Source: Gordonia araii NBRC 100433 (GTDB lineage Bacteria > Actinomycetota > Actinomycetes > Mycobacteriales > Mycobacteriaceae). From it: a stretch of 64,000 bases of DNA. Positions within the stretch are counted from its first letter, which is position 1, and every line of letters starts with the position of its first letter. Below are positions 30,508 through 39,455 of this stretch, piece by piece. Where the stretch lies: assembly GCF_000241265.1 (NCBI RefSeq), contig NZ_BAEE01000067.1, positions 1-64,000 on the forward strand, given 5' to 3'. The translations under genes were made by a program, and so were the position numbers. Below the pieces are notes generated by a model. That model saw only the letters and a program-made list of their open reading frames with translations, was not told the DNA's origin and searched no databases.

Positions 30508-30698
30508 CGCGGGCCGGTGTCCTCGTCGCCGTCGAGGAATTCGTCGTCGGCCAGGAAGGCCTCTTCCTCGTCATCGTGGTCGTCGCGCCGACGGTCGCGC
30601 ACGACCATCGCCACGATCACTCCGACGACGATGAACGCCGGGACGAAGGCGGGCACCGCGGTGATCAGTGGGTGATCGGCCAGGTAGACAGTCGTCAT
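30504..30698 (-). CDS. small single-helix membrane protein
   Basis: A 64-residue protein: short N-terminus with one His, a membrane helix (TAVPAFVPAFIVVGVIVAMV), a basic stop-transfer RDRRR, then a very acidic cytoplasmic tail. It is held between two large membrane protein genes by translational overlap downstream and a 9-base gap upstream, which supports it being real and a likely partner subunit. Confidence 0.7.
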   Translation of the reverse strand: MTTVYLADHPLITAVPAFVPAFIVVGVIVAMVVRDRRRDDHDDEEEAFLADDEFLDGDEDTGPR

Positions 30699-30707
30699 GC
30701 CCGGCCG

Positions 30708-32684
30708 CTACGCGTCGACGGATTCCGGCTCGGACGTGCCGGCCGCCTTGCGCTTGCCCTGGAACTTCAGCGGAGCCTGGTCCTCCCGAGGGAAGTAGGC
30801 CGCGTTGATGCGCGCCGCGCCCCAGCTGAGAATCCAGACCAAGGCGATCGTCATCGCCGCGACGAGCCAGGTGGCGGCCGAGAACAGCCAATCCGGATGG
30901 TCGAACTTGCGCTCCCGCTGCAGCACCTCGATCTCACGTCCGAACGGACGGACGATGTGCGGTGTCGCACTCACCTCGGGAGCGCCGATGCCGGGGTCGG
31001 CGGCCATGAAGACCGGGATGGCCGTCATGGTCTTGCCGTCCTGCACGCGCAGCACCGTCTTCCAGGTGCCGTCGACGGGCACCGGCTTGGTGGACCGGTA
31101 TTGGCCGGGCCCGACCTTCTCCAGACGGTCGATGACCAGGCCGCGCAACGTGTCGCCGCCGCCCTGCCAGGCGAGGATGGTGACCCAGTCGGGGTCGTCG
31201 CTGACCAGGGTGGCCGGCTGGATCTGCACGTCGGCGGTCACCATGCGGAAACCGTCGACCTTCGGCGCCTCGGTGAGGTGGATGGTCGCCGATGCGTTCT
31301 GCGGCACGTTAATGCTCAGGCTCCACAACGCCGAGCCGGCGATGACGAGGATCATCGCGACGACGATGGAGCGTCGCACGGCCGGGCGGGGCAGCGGCCG
31401 CGGTTGCAGCGCGCGGACGAAGAGCCCGGCGGTGAGACCGACGGCGACACCGACCGGAATGCCGACCGCGAGCAACGACGGCCACAGGCTCGACGGCCAC
31501 GGGATGACGAACATCGACCCGACCCACAGCGACTCGCCATAGACGCCGACGGTTGCGCCGGCCAATCCGGCGACGGCGCCGAACGCGAGGGCGTTCTCCC
31601 GCAGGCGGGGGATCAGCGCCAGCAGCTCGACGACGACGGCGATGGCGAGGTAGAGCGGGAAGGTGTTGGTCGGCTCGCCCAGGATGGGGCCGACGAAGAC
31701 CGCGACGATGGTGCGGATGAGCGCGGCGAAGGCCACGGCGATGAACGTCGCACCCACGCCGGCCCAGAGGCGGGCGACGACGCAGCCGAAGACACCGGCC
31801 GCGATGATGAGCATCGGCTGGAAGACGAGGCGGAACTGCTCGACGCCGAAGTCGAACTCCACCTGGAACACCGAAAGGCCGATGAGCAGCCCGCCGCAGG
31901 CGATGCCCTGGGCCACCTTCGTCATGAACGGGCCCGAGATCCACGCGGGGATCTGCCAGCCGAACAGTTTCGCGGGCTCGCCGGTCGGCACCTGGTTGCG
32001 TTGCTTGCTCCGGGTAGCGGCCAGGTAGCCCTCGTGCATGAGGAGGATGACGGCGATCAGGGAGAAGCCGGCACCGCCGATCAGCATGAGATGCGTCGGA
32101 CCCCACAGCGTGACGTCCTGGCCGAAGATGCGGTGCCAGATGTCGTCGAGCGGGAACCCGACCAGGGCGTAGACGCCGCAGGCGGCCAGCAGGATGCCGG
32201 CGGTCGGGCTGTACCAGTCACGGGTGATCCGGACCGCGGCCATGCCCGGTTTGGCGACGGAGCGGTCGTCGTTGCGCGGCAGGATCATCGCCAGCGCGCC
32301 CGCGATGAACAGGAAGAACAGGCCGACGAGGATGAAGTAGTGCGCCGGGTTGGCCAGCGGTCCGTCGTCGCGACCGCGACCGATGTGCAGGCTGACATCC
32401 CAGATGAAGCCGAGGAAGGCGGTCAGGATGGTGGTCACGAAGAGGAACAACGGGATCACCGACCAGGTCGGGCGCTCGCCGATGCGGCCGAGCCAGCCGG
32501 CCCAGTTCTGCAGCCAGTCCGACTTGTAGGTGCGGTGCCGGTACGCGATCCACAACAGCACGACCGAGATGACGGCGGTCGCGGCGGTCATGGCGAAGAC
32601 TTGGTCCAATGCTGCGCCGCCGCCCTCGTCGGCGGCAAGGTTCGCCGCCTGGGCGATCGCCGTGTTCATCTCGGTAGTCTGCAT
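30708..32684 (-). CDS. large membrane protein with C-terminal extracytoplasmic FixH/YtkA-like domain
   Basis: About 658 residues: some twelve membrane helices (residues 30-430), then an extracytoplasmic beta-rich domain of about 150 residues (SINVPQNASATIHLTEAP to the WKTVLRVQDGKTMTAIPVFM strand), then a final helix and a short basic tail. The soluble domain looks like FixH/YtkA-type immunoglobulin-like domains found in metal and respiratory assembly factors. ATG 32684 is preferred; ATG 32669 is possible. First gene of the operon 30708-30504-29236. A dyad ACAATG-AG-CATTGT lies about 30 bases upstream. Function unknown. Confidence 0.72.
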   Translation of the reverse strand: MQTTEMNTAIAQAANLAADEGGGAALDQVFAMTAATAVISVVLLWIAYRHRTYKSDWLQNWAGWLGRIGERPTWSVIPLFLFVTTILTAFLGFIWDVSLHIGRGRDDGPLANPAHYFILVGLFFLFIAGALAMILPRNDDRSVAKPGMAAVRITRDWYSPTAGILLAACGVYALVGFPLDDIWHRIFGQDVTLWGPTHLMLIGGAGFSLIAVILLMHEGYLAATRSKQRNQVPTGEPAKLFGWQIPAWISGPFMTKVAQGIACGGLLIGLSVFQVEFDFGVEQFRLVFQPMLIIAAGVFGCVVARLWAGVGATFIAVAFAALIRTIVAVFVGPILGEPTNTFPLYLAIAVVVELLALIPRLRENALAFGAVAGLAGATVGVYGESLWVGSMFVIPWPSSLWPSLLAVGIPVGVAVGLTAGLFVRALQPRPLPRPAVRRSIVVAMILVIAGSALWSLSINVPQNASATIHLTEAPKVDGFRMVTADVQIQPATLVSDDPDWVTILAWQGGGDTLRGLVIDRLEKVGPGQYRSTKPVPVDGTWKTVLRVQDGKTMTAIPVFMAADPGIGAPEVSATPHIVRPFGREIEVLQRERKFDHPDWLFSAATWLVAAMTIALVWILSWGAARINAAYFPREDQAPLKFQGKRKAAGTSEPESVDA

Positions 32685-32716
32685 TGGCAGAGTATGGCAC
32701 GCGGCCGACTCGTATG

Positions 32717-32730
32717 ACAATGAGCATTGT
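32717..32730. promoter_or_regulatory. AT-rich dyad upstream of the membrane operon
   Basis: ACAATG and CATTGT, perfect 6-bp arms around AG, in a less GC-rich stretch 33 bases from the ATG of the large membrane protein. The look is that of a metalloregulator (FUR-family-like) box, but I cannot match it to a known consensus. Confidence 0.4.
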
Positions 32731-32812
32731 AAAGGTCCGTTGGCCGTCACTGACGTCAACGCGTCGCTACGCATCGGAAGGCCTATGCCGCATGGTCGGT
32801 AGGGTGTGCTCC

Positions 32813-33817
32813 ATGTCTTCCATCATGACCTCGGTCGCCAACGGTGTAGGCGAAATCGTGCTGAATCGTCCGAAAGCCCTCAACGCCCTCGACCAAGCGA
32901 TGATCGACGACATGACTCCCGTGCTGCGGGACTGGGCCGACGATCCCGCCGTCGAGACGGTGCTGGTCACCTCGGGCATCGACCGGGCCTTCTGCGCCGG
33001 CGGAGACATCCGCGCGATCCGCGAGGCGGCCCTGGCCGGCGACGACGCGGCGATCACGCGCTACTTCAGCTCGGAGTACAAGCTCGACCAGCTCATCGCG
33101 AACTACCCGAAGCCATACATCGCCCTGATCGACGGCGCGGCCATGGGCGGCGGACTGGGCATCAGCGTTCACGGCGAGGTGCGGGTGGTGACCGAGAAGG
33201 CGCTCATCGCCATGCCGGAAACGGCGATCGGCTTCTTCCCCGACATCGGATCGACCTACTTCCTGCCGCGCTTGCCGGTCGGTGTGGGCATGTGGCTGGG
33301 CCTCACCGGTGCGCGCATCCGCGGCACCCAGGCGGTCGACGTCGGGCTGGCCACGCACTCGGTGTCGTCGGCGTCGGTCGGCGACCTGGCCGCGGCGATC
33401 CGCGCCGGGACGCCGCTGGGCGAGGCGCTCTCGGCCGCCGAGCCGGCCCCGCCCGCAGAGGACCTGCCGCTGCGTGCCGTCGCCGACTACTTCGGGGGCG
33501 ACAACCCGGTGCCGGCGATCGTCGGCGGTCTGCGCGGCGGCGACGAATGGGCCAAGGCGATGGCCGAACTGATCGACAACTGCTCGCCGACGAGCCTGTT
33601 CGTGACGGCTGAGATGATCGCGCGCGGGGCCCAGAGTTCTCTCGACGAGTGCTTCGACCGCGAGCTGCACGCCGCCGAACAGATCACCGCGACCCCCGAC
33701 TTCGCCGAAGGCGTGCGCGCGGTCCTCGTCGACAAGGACCGCGACCCGTCCTTCTCCCCGGCGTCGATCGACGACGTCGACCCGGCCGTGGTCCGGCGCA
33801 TCGTCGGCGACAGCTGA
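32813..33817 (+). CDS. 3-hydroxyisobutyryl-CoA hydrolase (enoyl-CoA hydratase family)
   Basis: Crotonase-fold enzyme of 334 residues for valine catabolism. The HIBYL-CoA hydrolase signature is clear: AFCAGGDIRAIREAA, LIDGAAMGGGLGISVHGEVR, PETAIGFFPDIGSTYFLPRL with the catalytic Glu region, and a C-terminal ECH_2 extension absent from plain hydratases. ATG 32813 begins MSSIMTSVANGVGEIVLNRP. It is divergent from the membrane operon and convergent with the lipoprotein gene. No other valine-pathway gene is nearby. Confidence 0.9.
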   Translation: MSSIMTSVANGVGEIVLNRPKALNALDQAMIDDMTPVLRDWADDPAVETVLVTSGIDRAFCAGGDIRAIREAALAGDDAAITRYFSSEYKLDQLIANYPKPYIALIDGAAMGGGLGISVHGEVRVVTEKALIAMPETAIGFFPDIGSTYFLPRLPVGVGMWLGLTGARIRGTQAVDVGLATHSVSSASVGDLAAAIRAGTPLGEALSAAEPAPPAEDLPLRAVADYFGGDNPVPAIVGGLRGGDEWAKAMAELIDNCSPTSLFVTAEMIARGAQSSLDECFDRELHAAEQITATPDFAEGVRAVLVDKDRDPSFSPASIDDVDPAVVRRIVGDS

Positions 33818-33824
33818 GTGCGCG

Positions 33825-34922
33825 TCAGGGTTTGACCTCGAACCATCCCGAGATGTGCGTCGCGTCGGGGTTCGCCGGTGCCGGCGGCGCGGGCCGCCCC
33901 GGAGCGGGTGGCGCCGGCTGACCGGGAGCGGGTGGCGCCGGCTGACCGGGAGCGGGTGGCGCCGGCTGACCGGGGGCAGGCGGTCCGGGCCGTTGCGGCG
34001 GAGGCGGCGGATCTTCGGCCTCGTCGTCGGGATTGCGGTTGGCGTCATTGGGGGCGAGCGGGTTCTCCCGCATCGGGATCGCGCTTGGGCACGCGAAGTG
34101 CCCGGCGGCCCGGGTCGGGGACATCGCGACGATCTTGAGCGGACACCCGGTCGCCAGGTAGTACTTGCCGCCCAGCGAGACACCGATGTCGGCGGGGATC
34201 GTCTCGACCAGCGGACCGACGCGGGGCTTCTCCTGCCCGATCGGGGGCAACACCCCGCCGGTCAGTGCGACCGCCGGGAAAGATATCTGTCCGCCCTCGG
34301 TCCCGGTGCCGCGGAAGGTGAACAGCAGGCCGTCGGGCGGAACCTCGGGGGAGGCCGGACCCCACCGTGTCAGTGACACGCATTCGTCGGTGTCCGAGCT
34401 CGGCGCTTCCGGGCCCTTAGTCACCGGGACCACGGCCCCGCCGTGCCGTGGACTGTGGTGTGCGGGCGGGTAATTGGGGTACTGGGGTGCGAGCGGCGGG
34501 TATTGCGGCGCCGGCGGTGCCTGCGGTGCGGGCGGATACTGCGGGGCAGGCGGAACCTGCGGCGCGGGCGGGTACTGGGGGGCTGGCGCCGGGGGCGGCA
34601 GCACGTTCGGCGGCGGGGCGGGCGGCGCGACCGGACCCGCTGGCGGCGGTGAACTCGGCGTCGGCTTGGGCTTGGCGCTGCGGTCCTTCGGAATGGCGAC
34701 GAGCATGGATCCGCGGCTGAAAGTGAGGCGCGAACCGGACCGGTAGATCCGGCCGTCGCCGGGGATCTCCTGGCATTCGTGCATGGCGACGCGCGGTGAG
34801 CCCGCGTTGGCCGCCGACGGCGCGGAACTGGGCGCCGACGCGTTCTCGTCGGATGAACACGCGGCCACCGTGACGAGCAGCGCGACGGTCAACGCGCCGA
34901 GCGCGATCCGAGTCCTGCGCAT
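33825..34922 (-). CDS. proline-rich lipoprotein
   Basis: A 365-residue secreted lipoprotein: signal MRRTRIALGALTVALLVTVA with lipobox VAAC, a small domain (about 45-85), a Pro/Gln/Tyr-rich linker (about 90-155, PPAPQYPPAP units), a globular domain (about 165-290) with Cys pairs, and a C-terminal PGQPAPPA repeat block encoded by near-perfect 24-bp repeats (33904-33975). The start codon overlaps the prfC stop by one base. Likely a cell-wall-spanning surface lipoprotein; ligand unknown. Confidence 0.8.
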   Translation of the reverse strand: MRRTRIALGALTVALLVTVAACSSDENASAPSSAPSAANAGSPRVAMHECQEIPGDGRIYRSGSRLTFSRGSMLVAIPKDRSAKPKPTPSSPPPAGPVAPPAPPPNVLPPPAPAPQYPPAPQVPPAPQYPPAPQAPPAPQYPPLAPQYPNYPPAHHSPRHGGAVVPVTKGPEAPSSDTDECVSLTRWGPASPEVPPDGLLFTFRGTGTEGGQISFPAVALTGGVLPPIGQEKPRVGPLVETIPADIGVSLGGKYYLATGCPLKIVAMSPTRAAGHFACPSAIPMRENPLAPNDANRNPDDEAEDPPPPPQRPGPPAPGQPAPPAPGQPAPPAPGQPAPPAPGRPAPPAPANPDATHISGWFEVKP

Positions 34923-36550
34923 CAGTCCGCCGCCGCGACGAGGGGTTCGAGGGTCAAGTCGGGATGCTCCTTCTCGATGAACTGCAGCCGCCACTTGTCG
35001 CTGAACAACGCGAGCAGCGCGCCGTCGGTGCGGGTGAAGACCTCCACGCCGCGCTGACGGTCGAGTTCGGCCGAACTCACGTCGTCGGTGCGCCGCGCCA
35101 GCGAGTAGCCGAGCGGTTCGAGGTCGGTCTCGACGGTGAATTCCGCGAGCATGCGGGCCGTGACGACCTCGAACTGCATCGGTCCGACCGCGGCGAGCAC
35201 GGGCGACGCGTCGCCGCGCGTGTCGTTGCGCAAGACCTGGACGACGCCCTCCGATTCGAGCTGGTCCATCGCCTTGCGGAACTGTTTGTACTTGCCCGCA
35301 GTGCGCGCGCGCAGTGTCGCGAAGTGCTCGGGGGCGAAGGAGCCGATCGGTGGGAACTCGACGCGCGGTCCGTCGAACAGGGTATCGCCGGGGGCGAGGG
35401 CGGTCGCGTTGACCAACCCCACGACATCGCCGGGGTAGGCGGTGTCGACCGTGGACCGGTCGCGCCCGAACACCGCCTGCGCGTACTTCGTCGCGAAGGG
35501 CCGTCCGGTCTGGGCGTGAGTCACGACCATGCCGCGCTCGAATTCGCCGGAGACGATGCGCATGTAGGCGAGCCGGTCGCGATGACTGGAATCCATGCCC
35601 GCCTGCACCTTGAACACGACCGCGGAGAACGGATCGGTGACGTCACGGACGTTCCCGTCGACATCCTCGCGCCCGGCGGGCGGCGGGGCGAGTTCGACGA
35701 GCGCTTCGAGCAGCTGGCGGACGCCGAAGTTCAGCATCGCCGAGGTGAAGATCATCGGCGAGGTCTCCCCGGCGAGGAACAGCTCCTGGTCGTGGTCCTG
35801 CCCCATCTCGCTCAGCAGCTCGCTCTCCTCGACCGCCGCGGTCCAGGCGTCGCCCTCGATCCCGGCCGCGGCCCCGGCGTCGAGCAATTCCTCCGGCGCG
35901 ATCTTGGCGCCGCCCGCCGTGCGGGAGAACTTGACGTAGGAGCCGCTGCGCCGGTCATAGAGGCCGCGGAAGTCTCCGGCGATGCCCACCGGGACGTACA
36001 GCGGGGTCGGGGTGAGCCCGATGCGCTCGGAGATCTCGTCGATCAGCTCCAGCGGGGCCTGCCCGGGCCGGTCCCACTTGTTGACGACGGTGATGACCGG
36101 GATGCCGCGGTGGCGACACACCTGGAAGAGCTTGAGGGTCTGCGGCTCCAGTCCCTTCGCCGCGTCGATGAGCATGACCGCGGCGTCGACGGCGGTCAGG
36201 ACGCGGTAGGTGTCCTCGGAGAAATCGGCGTGCCCCGGGGTGTCGACGAGGTTGATGACGTGGGGCTCGACGTCGCCGGGATCGTCGTTGGCCAGCCCGG
36301 TCGGCGTGTAGTTGAACTGCAGCGCCGTCGAACTCACCGAGATGCCGCGCGCCTTCTCCATCTCCATCCAGTCCGAGACGGTCGCCTTGCGGCCCGCTTT
36401 GCCGTGTACCGCGCCGGCCTCGCTGATCATCCGCGCGTGCAACGCCAGCGCCTCGGTCATCGTGGACTTGCCCGCGTCGGGGTGGGAGATGATCGCGAAG
36501 GTGCGCCGCCGACGAACCTCGCGCGCAACGGTGTCGGGGCTAGAACTCAC
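34922..36550 (-). CDS. prfC: peptide chain release factor 3
   Basis: Translational GTPase that recycles RF1/RF2 after termination. The 542-residue protein has G1 IISHPDAGKSTMTEAL, switch region KARGISVSSTALQF, G3 LVDTPGHADFSEDTYR and G4 VVNKWDRPGQ, followed by RF3-type domains II and III (VLRNDTRGDASPVLAAVGPM). Full length with no truncation. The lipoprotein gene downstream overlaps its stop. Confidence 0.95.
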   Translation of the reverse strand: MSSSPDTVAREVRRRRTFAIISHPDAGKSTMTEALALHARMISEAGAVHGKAGRKATVSDWMEMEKARGISVSSTALQFNYTPTGLANDDPGDVEPHVINLVDTPGHADFSEDTYRVLTAVDAAVMLIDAAKGLEPQTLKLFQVCRHRGIPVITVVNKWDRPGQAPLELIDEISERIGLTPTPLYVPVGIAGDFRGLYDRRSGSYVKFSRTAGGAKIAPEELLDAGAAAGIEGDAWTAAVEESELLSEMGQDHDQELFLAGETSPMIFTSAMLNFGVRQLLEALVELAPPPAGREDVDGNVRDVTDPFSAVVFKVQAGMDSSHRDRLAYMRIVSGEFERGMVVTHAQTGRPFATKYAQAVFGRDRSTVDTAYPGDVVGLVNATALAPGDTLFDGPRVEFPPIGSFAPEHFATLRARTAGKYKQFRKAMDQLESEGVVQVLRNDTRGDASPVLAAVGPMQFEVVTARMLAEFTVETDLEPLGYSLARRTDDVSSAELDRQRGVEVFTRTDGALLALFSDKWRLQFIEKEHPDLTLEPLVAAAD

Positions 36551-36621
36551 TCATCGAGAATAGCCGCCGCCGTACGGCGGGGGCCGCGCTGGCCCGGCGC
36601 GGAAGGACGCGGTGCCGGAGG

Positions 36622-37323
36622 TCAATCGGCCGCATGCAGGCGGCGCAGGTAGTAGAGCATCACCAGCGACGCGAGCGGCATGGTGATGAGCAGGCCGACC
36701 ATGACGACGATGGTGCCGAGGATCAACGCGGCGATGATTACCAGCACGACGGCGATCGTGGCGAGGGGATGGGCCACGACGAGCAATGTCGACCGGCGTA
36801 GAGCGTCAAACCCGGTGGCGCCCTCATCGGCGGCGATCAACGTCGACCACAGGAACAGCACACTGAAGACCACAGACACGACGAGCGGGACGTTGCTGTT
36901 GTCGAACAGTGCGAGCGGTCCGTCCACGGTCCCGAAGAGCAGGTCGGCGAGAAAGACCACGGCCGTGATCGTGACCGAGATGACCAACTGCGCGGGGAGC
37001 GAGGGGAAGCGGAAGAAGTCGGCAAATCGCACGTCCTCCCGGTCGGCCAGGGTCAGGAGTCCGTTCCAGCATCCGGCGGCCAGGAACGCCAGTGGGAGGG
37101 CGAGGATAGGGCCGAGATAGGCGGAGAAGGCGTCCGTTTCGGCAGTGTCCTCGAAGTCGGTCCCGGCAGCGGCGGCGGCGATCATGCTCACCGCGATGAT
37201 GGCGACGAGCGCGGCCCCCCAGGCCAACACGGCGAGCAGCACCGGTCCTGGGCGCCGCCACAGCGTGCGCCAGGACCAGGTGATCGCGCCGGGCAGGATC
37301 GCCCCGCCCCTGGGTTGCGTCAT
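36622..37323 (-). CDS. multi-pass membrane protein of unknown function
   Basis: A 233-residue protein with about six hydrophobic helices and an N-terminal positive stretch (WSWRTLWRRPGP). No catalytic motif is visible. It lies 18 bases downstream of the KAS III gene on the same strand and may be its operon partner. The shape resembles small integral membrane proteins annotated as DUF families in Gordonia. Confidence 0.7.
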   Translation of the reverse strand: MTQPRGGAILPGAITWSWRTLWRRPGPVLLAVLAWGAALVAIIAVSMIAAAAAGTDFEDTAETDAFSAYLGPILALPLAFLAAGCWNGLLTLADREDVRFADFFRFPSLPAQLVISVTITAVVFLADLLFGTVDGPLALFDNSNVPLVVSVVFSVLFLWSTLIAADEGATGFDALRRSTLLVVAHPLATIAVVLVIIAALILGTIVVMVGLLITMPLASLVMLYYLRRLHAAD

Positions 37324-37341
37324 CGTCGGTGCTTCGAGTCG

Positions 37342-38388
37342 CTACTCGAAGGGAACCGGCGGCATCTTGATGACCTGGGCCGCGTAGCTCAGGCCGGCGC
37401 CGTAGCCGAGTAGCAGCGCGGTGTCGCCGGGCTTCGCCTTGCCGGTGGAGAGCAGGTCTTCCATGGCGAGCGGGATCGATGCGGCCGACGTGTTGCCGGT
37501 GTGCTCGATGTCGTTGGCGATCACGGCGTCCTCGTTCAGGTTGAGGCTGCGCGCCAGCAGTTCGTTGATGCGGGAGTTCGCCTGGTGGGGCACGAACACG
37601 TCCAGGTCGCTGACGTCGACCTTCGCCACATCCAGTGCCCGCTGGGCGGCCTTGCCCATCTCGAAGGCGGCCCAGCGGAAGACGCTGGTCCCTTCCATGC
37701 GGAGGTACGGGCGCTTGGCGTGGTCGTCGCTGTCGATGTAGTCGATCCAGTTGATGTCCTGGCGGATGGCGTCGAACTGGGAACCGTCGCTGCCCCACAC
37801 CACCGGGCCGAGCTGCTGGTCTTCGGTCGGACCGACCACGACTGCGCCCGCGCCGTCGCCGAAGATGAAGCAGATGCTGCGGTCGGTGGGGTCCATCGTG
37901 ATCGAGAGCTGCTCGGAACCGATGACCAGGACGTTGGTGGCACTGCCGCCGCGGACCATGTCGGAGGCCAAGGCCATGCCGTAGCCGAAACCGGCGCAGC
38001 CGACGGTGATGTCGAAGGACGGAACGCCGTTGGCGCCCAGTGCGGTGGCGACGGCGGTCGCGGCGGCCGGGGTCAGCAGCAGGTGCGTGTTCGTGGCGAC
38101 GATGACGGCGTCGATGTCGGAGCCCGACAGCAACGCATTGGCGATCGCCTTGCGCCCGGCGTCGATGGCCATGTCCATCGCGCTCTCGTCGTGCCGCGCG
38201 AAGCGCCGCGTCTTGATGCCGGTGCGGGTGTAGATCCACTCGTCGGAGGAGTCGATGTTCTCGCAGATCTCGTCGTTGGTGACGACTCGTTCGGGCCGGT
38301 AGGCGCCGATACCGAGAATCCCGATGTTGCGCGTGCCGGTGACTTCGGCGAGTTCGACCATGAGTTGTGTGCCTTCCGTGTTCCCCAT
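37342..38388 (-). CDS. beta-ketoacyl-ACP synthase III (FabH-like), copy 1
   Basis: KAS III condensing enzyme of 348 residues with a full triad: Cys in [16 protein letters not shown], His in [16 protein letters not shown] and Asn in [17 protein letters not shown]. It would start fatty acid or polyketide chains by condensing an acyl-CoA with malonyl-ACP. ATG 38388 or 38361 are both possible. A close paralog at 42919-44001 shares most of these stretches; a divergent ABC exporter cassette lies between them. Not embedded in a fatty-acid gene cluster, so a specialised role is possible. Confidence 0.9.
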   Translation of the reverse strand: MGNTEGTQLMVELAEVTGTRNIGILGIGAYRPERVVTNDEICENIDSSDEWIYTRTGIKTRRFARHDESAMDMAIDAGRKAIANALLSGSDIDAVIVATNTHLLLTPAAATAVATALGANGVPSFDITVGCAGFGYGMALASDMVRGGSATNVLVIGSEQLSITMDPTDRSICFIFGDGAGAVVVGPTEDQQLGPVVWGSDGSQFDAIRQDINWIDYIDSDDHAKRPYLRMEGTSVFRWAAFEMGKAAQRALDVAKVDVSDLDVFVPHQANSRINELLARSLNLNEDAVIANDIEHTGNTSAASIPLAMEDLLSTGKAKPGDTALLLGYGAGLSYAAQVIKMPPVPFE

Positions 38389-38473
38389 ATATCCGGTTCA
38401 ACGGTCTCATAAGCAGGTGGCTACTGGGAAGTACGCGGGCCGTGTCGAGGTCGAGCCGGTGCCGAGGGACAAC

Positions 38474-38672
38474 GCCGACCGTGCCCACTTTTCCGCCGAC
38501 CGTGCCCACTTTTCCGCCGACCGTGCCCACTTTTCCGCCGACCGTGCCCACTTTTCCGCCGAGTGTGCCCGGGACCTGCACGGGCGGTGCCCACTCGGCG
38601 GGGGTGGGGTGCCCAGTCGGCTGGGATGGGGTGCCCAGTCGGCGGGGGTGGGGTGCCCACTCGGCAAGTTGG
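38474..38672. repeat. compound array: five 21-bp units then four 22-bp units
   Basis: 21-bp units begin at 38474, 38495, 38516, 38537 and 38558 (GCCGACCGTGCCCACTTTTC type, the last divergent). After a short spacer, 22-bp units begin at 38608 and 38630, flanked by variants at 38586 and 38652 (GGTGCCCAGTCGGCGGGGGT type). The same two arrays in the same order recur at 63795-64000. This occupies most of the 361-base gap between copy 1 of the KAS III gene and padR. Confidence 0.92.
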
Positions 38673-38693
38673 TAACTAGCAATGCTAACTACC
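38671..38693. promoter_or_regulatory. PadR operator candidate
   Basis: Dyad GGTA..TAGCA-A-TGCTA..TACC: nine of eleven positions on each side are symmetrical, including the uninterrupted TAGCAATGCTA centre. It lies 57 bases upstream of the padR GTG. A second small dyad CTAC-TAG-GTAG is at 38728-38738, touching the padR ribosome site. Local base composition drops sharply compared with the repeats before it. Confidence 0.55.
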
Positions 38694-38749
38694 AGTACTT
38701 AGTGTTACCGTCTAGTGGTATTCAGTTCTACTAGGTAGCGGAGGCAGTC

Positions 38750-39079
38750 GTGGGCAGACAGATGACCGAGATGCTCAAGGGCACGCTCGAGGGCATCGTC
38801 CTTGCGGTCCTCGGTGAGCGATCGGCCTACGGGTACGAGATCACCGCGTGGCTGCGCGAGCAGGGGTTCACCGAGATCGCCGAGGGCACCGTCTACGCGT
38901 TGCTCGTGCGCATCGAGCAACGCGGCCTCGTGGACGTCGAGAAGGTGCCGTCCGAGAAGGGACCACCGCGCAAGGTCTACTCCCTCAACGCCGACGGCCG
39001 CGCCTACCTGGACGAGTTCTGGACGACGTGGGACTTCCTGACCGAACGGCTCGATCGACTTCACAAAGGAGGAGAGTGA
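38750..39079 (+). CDS. PadR-family transcriptional regulator
   Basis: A 109-residue winged-helix repressor: LKGTLEGIVLAVLGERSAYG, YEITAWLREQGFTEIAEGTV and the wing GPPRKVYSLNADGRAYLDEF, the standard short PadR layout. GTG 38750 with GGAGG five bases upstream. First gene of a six-gene cassette (PadR, DUF1048, two ATPase/permease pairs). PadR repressors next to drug exporters are usually released by the exported compound. Confidence 0.93.
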   Translation: MGRQMTEMLKGTLEGIVLAVLGERSAYGYEITAWLREQGFTEIAEGTVYALLVRIEQRGLVDVEKVPSEKGPPRKVYSLNADGRAYLDEFWTTWDFLTERLDRLHKGGE

Positions 39080-39080
39080 C

Positions 39081-39455
39081 ATGGCTGAACAATGGAAGAA
39101 ATGGATCGAAGTGGTGACCGGGCCACTCGAACAAAAAAAGGTCTACCGGCAGGCGAAAGCACGCATCGACGCGCTGCCCGAGCCGTACCACTCGGCCGCG
39201 AACGCCTTCAACCGGTACGTGACCTACTCCGCCGGTATCACCGACGGCGACACGATCGTGCAGATGTGGTCCGATCTCGCCGACATGTGGGAGCGCGCGG
39301 CACTGGACGGCACCCCGGTGCGCGAGGTTGTGACTGACGACCCCGTGGAGTTCGCCGAGAGCTACGTCGATGCCTATGGCGGCAAGCGCTGGATCGACAA
39401 GGAACGCGATCGCCTCACCGCGGCGATCGATGAAGCAGAAGGGAAGCAGCGATGA
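39081..39455 (+). CDS. DUF1048 protein
   Basis: A 124-residue soluble helical protein of the DUF1048 family, which is typically encoded between PadR and ABC exporter genes. Features: WKKWIEVVTGPLEQKKVYRQ, central Trp/Asp-rich MWSDLADMWERA and a charged C-terminus. Ribosome site AGGAGG just upstream; its TGA overlaps the next ATG (39452-39455). Role unknown; the context suggests an accessory to regulation or transporter assembly. Confidence 0.85.
   Translation: MAEQWKKWIEVVTGPLEQKKVYRQAKARIDALPEPYHSAANAFNRYVTYSAGITDGDTIVQMWSDLADMWERAALDGTPVREVVTDDPVEFAESYVDAYGGKRWIDKERDRLTAAIDEAEGKQR

Noticed and set aside
38474-38672. CRISPR array
   Set aside because: Unit length (21-22 bp including variable bases) is too short for repeat plus spacer, variable parts are only about seven bases, and no cas gene is near.
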